From contig NOLC01000227.1 in the NCBI GenBank assembly GCA_002256595.1, positions 1 to 11,660 on the forward strand: a DNA stretch of 11,660 nt, in the 5' to 3' direction. Source of the DNA: Methanosaeta sp. NSP1 (GTDB taxonomy: Archaea; Halobacteriota; Methanosarcinia; Methanotrichales; Methanotrichaceae). Positions 7,764-11,660 of the stretch are shown piece after piece. The number at the start of each line of letters is the position of its first letter. The first letter of the stretch is position 1. A program made the translations under genes and the position numbers. Under the pieces are notes generated by a model. It did no database searches and was not told the origin of the DNA. It worked only from the letters and a program-made list of their open reading frames with translations.

Positions 7764-7773
7764 CCATAAATAG
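7764..7773. promoter_or_regulatory. TATA-like element between the divergent VWA and fwd clusters
   Basis: CCATAAATAG contains a TATA-like core (7766-7772) that reads acceptably in both directions. Placing transcription starts about 26 bases away gives about 7796 for the plus strand (a leader of ~28 bases to the ATG at 7824) and about 7742 for the minus strand (a leader of ~24 bases to the ATG at 7718). One element could serve both clusters, or a less obvious second box may exist. Assignment is by spacing only. Confidence 0.4.
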
Positions 7774-7812
7774 AATTGATGATAAGCCTAATCCACCGGT
7801 ATTTCCTAAATT

Positions 7813-7817
7813 GAGGT
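7813..7817 (+). promoter_or_regulatory. Ribosome binding site for the FwdG-like gene
   Basis: GAGGT sits 6 bases before the ATG at 7824. This rules against the TTG at 7818, which touches the motif. Confidence 0.6.
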
Positions 7818-7823
7818 TTGGTT

Positions 7824-8285
7824 ATGGTCGGCGCCATGGAAATCTATATGCTTTTGCCCAAGACCAACTGCAAGAAGTGCGGGCTTCCCACCTGCATGGC
7901 TTTTGCCGTGGGACTCTTGGGAAGGGAGAAGAAGATCGATGAGTGCACTCCCTTGATTGAGGAGAAAAAGTACGAGGCCAAGCTCAAAAAGCTGCGAGAG
8001 GTGATTGCGCCCCTGGAGAATGCCTCGGAGACGGGCCTGATCATACATCCGGAGAAGTGCTTTGGCTGCGGCAACTGCGTTGTGGCCTGTCCGGTAAATG
8101 TGGCCGCGGACCCCACTCACTGCGGAGTGGGCCTGGGGCCGGAGAGCGATAAAGTAATTCTCAAGGTGGAGGACGGCGTGGTGGTCTCCAACAACCTACA
8201 GGAGTGCCGGCGCTTCGGACCGAATAAGATCCTCTGCAATGCCTGCACTGCCACCTGTCCCAGCAAAGCCATAGAGTTCGTATGA
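7824..8285 (+). CDS. fwdG: FwdG-like ferredoxin with N-terminal acetyl-CoA-synthase-gamma-like FeS domain
   Basis: This 153-residue protein is predicted to carry three [4Fe-4S] clusters. Residues 11-45 match the 4Fe-4S domain found in CdhE and RnfB-type proteins: C16-x2-C19-x4-C24-x16-C41, with NCKKCGLPTCMAFA. A charged helix links it to a C-terminal part resembling the FwdG subunit of formylmethanofuran dehydrogenase: C79-x2-C82-x2-C85-x3-C89-P, then GVGLGPESDKVILKVEDGVV. The last cluster site is unusual, C128-x9-C138-x2-C141-x3-C145-P, where the first Cys sits farther away than the normal two residues. The gene leads the cluster, 22 bases before fwdB, and its product most likely passes electrons to the FwdB active site in the cytosol. 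The family call is firm. The exact subunit name is less so, because canonical FwdG lacks the N-terminal domain. Confidence 0.75.
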   Translation: MVGAMEIYMLLPKTNCKKCGLPTCMAFAVGLLGREKKIDECTPLIEEKKYEAKLKKLREVIAPLENASETGLIIHPEKCFGCGNCVVACPVNVAADPTHCGVGLGPESDKVILKVEDGVVVSNNLQECRRFGPNKILCNACTATCPSKAIEFV

Positions 8286-8296
8286 GGATGAGTGGA

Positions 8297-8303
8297 AGGT
8301 GAT
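8297..8303 (+). promoter_or_regulatory. Ribosome binding site for fwdB
   Basis: AGGTGAT, a near-perfect anti-16S match, ends 4 bases before the ATG at 8308. A GTG start at 8299 lies inside this motif and is therefore unlikely. Confidence 0.65.
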
Positions 8304-8307
8304 AATT

Positions 8308-9531
8308 ATGGCAACATGCACGGGATGCTCGCTTCTCTGCGAGGACATTGAGGCGGAGTTATCGGGTGGAAAGCTATCCAAGGTCAAAAACCTCTGCCGC
8401 AAAGGGCACGGCCACTTCCAATCCGCTTTCAGCGAGAGGACGGTGCCCATGATCGATGGGAAAAAGGTCGATCTGGATCAGGCCATAGCCCGGGCGGCGG
8501 AGATCTTAAGAAGCGCCAAGAGCCCGCTCCTGTTCGGCTGGTCCAACTCCACCCTGGAGGCTCAGAATGTGGGCATCAGCCTGGCGGAAAAGCTTGATGC
8601 GACCATCGACGATACATCGTCCTTCTGCCAGGGAATTTTGATGGAGCGCATACTCTCGGGAAGTATTCCCACCTGCACATTGGATGACGTGCGCAATTAT
8701 GCCGATGTCAGCATCTTCTGGGGAGCAGATCCATCCAGCAGCCATCCTCGCCATCTCTCCCGCTTCTCCTACTATCCCCGGGGAGATAAGAGGCAGAAGA
8801 GCTACGAGGAGGAGAGGACCTGTATGGTGGTGGACGTGAGGATGTCGGCGACAGCCACATTATGCAAAGACTATCTATTCCGGGTCCCTCCGGGAGGGGA
8901 CGCCGAGTTCATAGAGGCGATACTCTCGGTGCTGGAGGGAAAGATTCCCCGCCTGGGGGACAAGAAGAAGATGATCGAGCTGGGAGGTCTGCTCAAGAAG
9001 GCGGAGTGGGGAGCCATCTTTCCCGGCCTGGGGATGATTTATTCCCTGCAGGACAATATGGAGGTCTTTGAGAGGCTCATAGCCAGGCTGAATGAGATCA
9101 CCACCTTCAAGGTGATACCGATGGCGGGGCACTTCAATATGCGGGGCTTTAATGAACTGCTGAGGGAAAAGACAGGCTACATCAATCGGGTCTCATTCGA
9201 GGGCGGCGCAGCATCCCACGGGCCGGAGAATAGCGTGGTGGCCGCAGCCAAGACCTGCGATGCAGCACTGGTCATAGGCTCGGATCCGCTTTCCTCTCTG
9301 CCTTTTGGCACTGCCAGAGCCCTGGCCCGACTGCCTCTCATAGCCATAGATCCGCGCCGCTCTCTGACCACGGATGCAGCAGGTGTGGTCATTCCTGCCG
9401 CCATCTCCGGACTGGAGGCTGGGGGGACGGCTGTGCGCATGGACGGGGTGAAGATCAAATTCGAGCCCATCATAAAGGCCGATCTTCCCGCAGATGAACA
9501 GATCTTGAGCCGAATCATGGAGGCGATCTGA
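8308..9531 (+). CDS. fwdB: Formylmethanofuran dehydrogenase subunit B
   Basis: FwdB/FmdB is the catalytic subunit that holds the tungsto- or molybdopterin and reduces CO2 to formate inside the complex, before FwdA couples formate to methanofuran. In an aceticlastic methanogen it probably serves methyl oxidation or biosynthesis. The protein has 407 residues, full family length. An N-terminal [4Fe-4S] site is formed by C4, C7, C11 and C30 (CTGCSLLCEDI...NLCRKG). Cys107 in DDTSSFCQG is the expected metal ligand; it is cysteine and not selenocysteine, as there is no in-frame TGA. Oxidoreductase-like segments follow: FWGADPSSSHPRHLSRFSYY, VDVRMSAT and GSDPLSSLPFGTA. Sequence alone does not tell the tungsten from the molybdenum isoenzyme. 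The fwdD start follows one base after the stop. fwdA and fwdC are absent from the window. Confidence 0.93.
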   Translation: MATCTGCSLLCEDIEAELSGGKLSKVKNLCRKGHGHFQSAFSERTVPMIDGKKVDLDQAIARAAEILRSAKSPLLFGWSNSTLEAQNVGISLAEKLDATIDDTSSFCQGILMERILSGSIPTCTLDDVRNYADVSIFWGADPSSSHPRHLSRFSYYPRGDKRQKSYEEERTCMVVDVRMSATATLCKDYLFRVPPGGDAEFIEAILSVLEGKIPRLGDKKKMIELGGLLKKAEWGAIFPGLGMIYSLQDNMEVFERLIARLNEITTFKVIPMAGHFNMRGFNELLREKTGYINRVSFEGGAASHGPENSVVAAAKTCDAALVIGSDPLSSLPFGTARALARLPLIAIDPRRSLTTDAAGVVIPAAISGLEAGGTAVRMDGVKIKFEPIIKADLPADEQILSRIMEAI

Positions 9532-9532
9532 A

Positions 9533-9928
9533 ATGGTCGGATTAGAGGTCAGTATAGTCACTGTTCGTGACATCTTCCAGGACGAGGCTGGCAGACACAG
9601 CCGATTCTCGGAGGAATACAGGAGCAAAAGTGCAGTGATCATTCTGGACCGGCAGGATCTCGGCAGCCTGGGGGCCAAGGAAGGGGACTTGGTTGCGGTA
9701 GAAAACGATACAGGTAGCGTGATTGTGGCGGCAGTAGCCTCCCATGACGATGCCCACCCCGGCCTGGCCATAATGTACAACAGCCCCTGGTCTAATCAAC
9801 TCGTACCTGAAGCAGTATGCCAGAGCAGCATTCCCGGCTTCAAGAGCATCAGGGCCACTGTCCAGCCGGCTGAGGGCAGTGCGGCAGTCACAGATATATC
9901 CGAGATCTTCTCCCGGATCAAGGGATAG
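9533..9928 (+). CDS. fwdD: Formylmethanofuran dehydrogenase subunit D (molybdopterin dinucleotide-binding)
   Basis: The 131-residue product is a beta-barrel of the molybdopterin dinucleotide-binding type that completes the FwdB active site; in many methanogens it is a separate gene, as here. Motifs are GAKEGDLVAVEND (47-59), a surface turn in HPGLAIMYNSPWSNQL matching the YxxPWxNQL pattern of FwdD, and GFKSIRATVQPAEG near the end. Translation is closely coupled to fwdB: a single base separates the fwdB stop from this ATG, and GGAGGCGATC near the 3' end of fwdB (from 9519) serves as the ribosome binding site, 9 bases from the start. Length and both motifs agree with the family. argF begins 11 bases after the stop, so the two share a transcript. 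Confidence 0.9.
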   Translation: MVGLEVSIVTVRDIFQDEAGRHSRFSEEYRSKSAVIILDRQDLGSLGAKEGDLVAVENDTGSVIVAAVASHDDAHPGLAIMYNSPWSNQLVPEAVCQSSIPGFKSIRATVQPAEGSAAVTDISEIFSRIKG

Positions 9929-9939
9929 CGGGGCAGGAC

Positions 9940-10836
9940 ATGAATCTCATTTCCATCTCCGATCTATCCCGAGAGGACATCCTGCGACTGCTGGACAGTG
10001 CCGATGCCTTTCGGGCCAGGCGTGGCAAGCACGGCTCCCCGCTTCAGGGCAAAAGCCTGGCCATGATATTTGAAAAGCCCTCCACCCGCACCCGAGTCTC
10101 CCTGGAGGTGGCAGCGGCAGAGCTGGGCGCCCATCCTCTCTACCTTTCGGCAGGCGAGCTGCAGCTAGGCCGGGGGGAAACCATATCCGACACGGCCCGC
10201 GTTCTATCCCGCTATGTGGCAGGCATCACCGCACGGGTCTACTCCCACAGCACGGTGATGCAGCTTGCTGCTCATGCCGACGTGCCTTTGATCAATGCCC
10301 TCTCCGACTGGGAGCATCCTCTGCAGATCCTGGCCGATCTGCAGACGGTCCGACAGCGCTTTTCCCGGCTGGAGGGGCTTAAGCTGGCCTGGATAGGGGA
10401 CGGAAACAATGTCTGCAACTCCCTTATTTTAGCAGCGGCCATTCTGGGCATGGAGATCGTCGTGGCCTCGCCCCTGGGCTACCAGCCCAGGGCAGAGATA
10501 CTGCAGCAGGCTCGCCGGCTAGGGGGCAGGCCGGGTGTGGTGGTCGAGCCGGCTGAAGCCGCCAGGGATGCTGATGTGCTGGTCACGGATACCTGGGTCT
10601 CCATGGGAGACGAGGGAGAGGAGGCGGAGAGGCTGCGGGTCTTCGGCAGGTACCAGGTCAATTCCGATCTCATGAGCCTGGCATCCCCTGAAAGCATAGC
10701 CCTGCATTGTCTGCCAGCCCACCGGGGCCAGGAGATCACAGATGAGGTCATGGACGGGCCCCAGTCTGCGGTCTTCGATGAGGCGGAGAACCGGCTGCAT
10801 ACCAGCAAGGCGGTCATGGCCTGGCTGATGGGATAG
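9940..10836 (+). CDS. argF: Ornithine carbamoyltransferase
   Basis: The enzyme transfers the carbamoyl group of carbamoyl phosphate to ornithine, giving citrulline in arginine synthesis. The 298-residue product is full length. Carbamoyl phosphate is bound by STRTR (48-52) and by HPLQ (126-129). The ornithine side is shown by GDGNNVCNS (153-161), DTWVSMG (217-223, the SMG loop that separates ornithine from aspartate transcarbamoylases) and HCLP (256-259) with the reactive Cys257. The subunit should trimerise. The ATG at 9940 has no clear ribosome-binding motif in the 11-base gap, so translation may be coupled to fwdD. Linkage of argF to the fwd genes has no metabolic logic I can name. A hairpin at 10842 follows the gene and may end the transcript. 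Confidence 0.96.
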   Translation: MNLISISDLSREDILRLLDSADAFRARRGKHGSPLQGKSLAMIFEKPSTRTRVSLEVAAAELGAHPLYLSAGELQLGRGETISDTARVLSRYVAGITARVYSHSTVMQLAAHADVPLINALSDWEHPLQILADLQTVRQRFSRLEGLKLAWIGDGNNVCNSLILAAAILGMEIVVASPLGYQPRAEILQQARRLGGRPGVVVEPAEAARDADVLVTDTWVSMGDEGEEAERLRVFGRYQVNSDLMSLASPESIALHCLPAHRGQEITDEVMDGPQSAVFDEAENRLHTSKAVMAWLMG

Positions 10837-10841
10837 TGAAG

Positions 10842-10867
10842 GGATTGAGGATCTCTGCCTCAAATCC
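10842..10867 (+). terminator. Hairpin just after argF
   Basis: GGATTGAGG (10842-10850) pairs with CCTCAAATCC (10858-10867) around a 7-base loop, with one bulged A. It begins 5 bases after the argF stop. No T-run follows, so it may be a 3' stabilising structure more than a terminator. Confidence 0.4.
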
Positions 10868-10902
10868 TGAAGGGATCGCAAAGTTCTAGTAGAGCAGAGT
10901 TC

Positions 10903-10910
10903 TTTTATGT
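10903..10910 (+). promoter_or_regulatory. TATA box of the tRNA-Leu gene
   Basis: TTTTATGT lies with its centre about 34 bases before the mature tRNA 5' end. That would start transcription a few bases upstream of the tRNA and leave a short leader for RNase P. Confidence 0.45.
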
Positions 10911-10940
10911 GGCCGAGCCCCAGAGGAGGAGGCCACAGAC

Positions 10941-11023
10941 GCGGGGGTTGCCAAGTGGTTAAAGGCGCAGGGCTTAGGACCCTGTCACGAAGGTGTTCGC
11001 GGGTTCGACTCCCGTCCCCCGCA
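10941..11023 (+). tRNA. tRNA-Leu, anticodon UAG
   Basis: The 83-base gene folds as a class II tRNA. The acceptor GCGGGGG pairs with CCCCCGC and the discriminator is A. The D arm is GCC/GGC with a GTGGTTAAA loop. The anticodon stem CAGGG/CCCTG encloses CTTAGGA, giving anticodon TAG at 10975-10977. A variable arm (CAC/GTG) and a T arm (GCGGG, TTCGACT, CCCGT) complete the structure. TAG with a long variable arm and discriminator A means leucine (codons CUA/CUG). The 3' CCA is not encoded (next bases CTA), so a nucleotidyltransferase adds it. No intron is seen in the anticodon loop. Confidence 0.97.
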
Positions 11024-11028
11024 CTAAA

Positions 11029-11039
11029 TTATTTTTATT
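11029..11039 (+). terminator. T-rich terminator after tRNA-Leu
   Basis: TTATTTTTATT begins six bases after the tRNA 3' end, a typical archaeal T-run terminator. A small hairpin (CTGGT at 11055-11059, ACCAG at 11063-11067) follows. Confidence 0.55.
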
Positions 11040-11040
11040 G

Positions 11041-11300
11041 ATATCGATTCCTGTCTGGTACAACCAGCCGCTTCAATCGCCATTATGAGTTCTTTGCATA
11101 AATATATTCTCGATACATTAGTGCCAGCCCTGCAACCATTAAACCTAAAATTTTAATGTAGTTTAAAGTCCTGATGATCTCTCGGAATCATGAAAATTCA
11201 TTGCCCCACCATCTCATCCCTGAGCATCGTGCTTTTCCATTTCTGGCACACTGTTTGCACCAGAAGCGCTTGGCAGCGATTCTCAACTACGGATAGTGTC
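11041..11300. other. AT-rich, gene-poor stretch downstream of the tRNA
   Basis: I see no convincing gene here. It holds a strong TATA-like sequence (ATAAATATATT, near 11098-11108), a hairpin at 11055-11067, and a dyad CATTAAA (11137-11143)/TTTAATG (11152-11158) with an overlapping weaker one, TTAAAC/GTTTAA. A 40-residue reading frame from the ATG at 11174 to the stop at 11294 (MISRNHENSLPHHLIPEHRA at its start) looks fairly protein-like, but has no ribosome-binding motif and no recognised relative. It could be a remnant of a decayed gene. Confidence 0.4.
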
Positions 11301-11303
11301 TGA

Positions 11304-11452
11304 TATGATGATACTGCTAAGGAGATATTGTCTGAGATCTTCCACGCTCGTCCAGCGGATGTGGAAGAAATGATCCAGAGACGGCTGGAGGAACGGAACT
11401 GGCATGAGGGACGCAAGGTCTGTGGCCTACAACATTCTGCCTGGGTGAGTAG
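11304..11452 (+). pseudogene. Short gene, probably frameshifted
   Basis: One frame runs from just after a stop at 11301 and reads KEILSEIFHARPADVEEM, then IQRRLEERNWHEGRK: a charged, helix-forming sequence. After Lys at 11415-11417 the frame becomes poor (VCGLQHSAW) and continues to 11516. Skipping two bases (11418-11419) moves to a frame reading LWPTTFCLGE and then a stop (11450-11452). The joined product would be about 48 residues, a natural-looking small protein with an acidic end. Possible starts are the TTG at 11328, which has AGGAG only three bases upstream, or one lost by mutation. The family is not identified; small Methanothrix proteins of this style may exist, but I cannot check that here. 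Confidence 0.4.
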
Positions 11453-11567
11453 CTATGGGCCGGAGCTTCGAGAGCATTTGAATGGGCGTGATGTTGGTCT
11501 CGGCCGGGTGGCTTAGGGCTAGCTAGGCATTGAAGAAGGAAGACCAGAGTGCGCGCCCAGCCCAGGG

Positions 11568-11581
11568 TCAAGGTGCCTTGA
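11568..11581. other. Dyad TCAAGG-TG-CCTTGA
   Basis: A perfect 6-bp inverted repeat with a 2-base centre lies next to the stop codon of the possible minus-strand gene at the right edge. It could form a short hairpin at that transcript's 3' end. Confidence 0.3.
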
Positions 11582-11582
11582 A

Positions 11583-11660
11583 CTAATCCTTATCTTGTTC
11601 TTGGAATAATGCATCAATTTCCACGTTCTTTGGGGCAAAATGCACCGAGCGTATAGCTTC
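11583..11660 (-). CDS. C-terminal tail of a possible gene entering from the right edge
   Basis: On the minus strand the bases from 11660 to 11586 read, in one open frame, EAIRSVHFAPKNVEIDALFQ followed by EQDKD, and stop with TAG at 11583-11585. The hydrophilic, acidic end looks like a normal protein C terminus. With only 25 codons the call is weak, because a second minus-strand frame is also open across the edge. No family can be named. Confidence 0.35.
   Translation of the reverse strand, partial: EAIRSVHFAPKNVEIDALFQEQDKD

Noticed and set aside
8610..8640. Selenocysteine at the metal-binding position of FwdB
   Set aside because: The codon is TGC (Cys107). No in-frame TGA occurs in the gene.
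11198..11416. A 72-codon minus-strand frame near the right end
   Set aside because: Its composition is unconvincing, it has no ribosome-binding motif, and it lies antisense to the more protein-like plus-strand frame that ends in LWPTTFCLGE.
10941..11660. Integration site with a duplicated tRNA 3' end
   Set aside because: I looked for a second copy of the T-arm/acceptor sequence downstream and found none in the window, and there is no integrase gene.

Overview
The window looks like chromosomal DNA of a methanogenic euryarchaeon, most likely an aceticlastic member of the Methanosarcinales close to Methanothrix (Methanosaeta). Three things point there: genes for formylmethanofuran dehydrogenase, an archaeal SUI1/aIF1 translation factor, and a tRNA gene without an encoded CCA. 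An iron-sulfur domain like the one in the acetyl-CoA decarbonylase/synthase gamma subunit supports the narrower placement. The genus is inferred from protein character, not from a search.

Layout. Positions 1-683 (+) hold the 3' part of nadC (NAD biosynthesis). Positions 765-1952 (+) encode an exported, C-terminally anchored surface protein with CARDB/DUF11-like modules. Positions 2035-3144 (+) encode a non-canonical tubulin/FtsZ-family GTPase. A convergent minus-strand cluster follows, read from right to left: a BatA-like membrane protein with a von Willebrand A (VWA) domain (7718-5973), a second, larger VWA/amidotransferase-like membrane protein overlapping it by 4 bp (5976-3619), and aIF1 (3544-3236). 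From 7824 a divergent plus-strand cluster carries an FwdG-like ferredoxin with an extra N-terminal iron-sulfur domain, fwdB, fwdD and argF, very tightly packed. A tRNA-Leu(UAG) gene lies at 10941-11023. The last ~640 bases are gene-poor and contain AT-rich DNA, small dyads, a probably frameshifted short gene, and perhaps the tail of a minus-strand gene that enters from the right edge.

How the genes work together. FwdB and FwdD supply the molybdopterin-binding catalytic parts of the enzyme that interconverts CO2 and formylmethanofuran, and the FwdG-like protein feeds it electrons. The A and C subunits are not in the window. argF follows 11 bases after fwdD and is probably co-transcribed although its pathway (arginine synthesis) is unrelated. 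The two VWA proteins share a layout (N-terminal membrane anchor, VWA, amidotransferase-like fold, C-terminal helix) and probably form one membrane complex facing outward. No MoxR-type ATPase or DUF58 gene, their usual partners in bacteria, is seen here.

Most of the window is ordinary core genome. The parts least explained by known biology are the FtsZ/tubulin homolog with a tubulin-like first nucleotide loop, the paired VWA proteins, and the domain fusion in the FwdG-like protein. I see no CRISPR array, insertion sequence or prophage.
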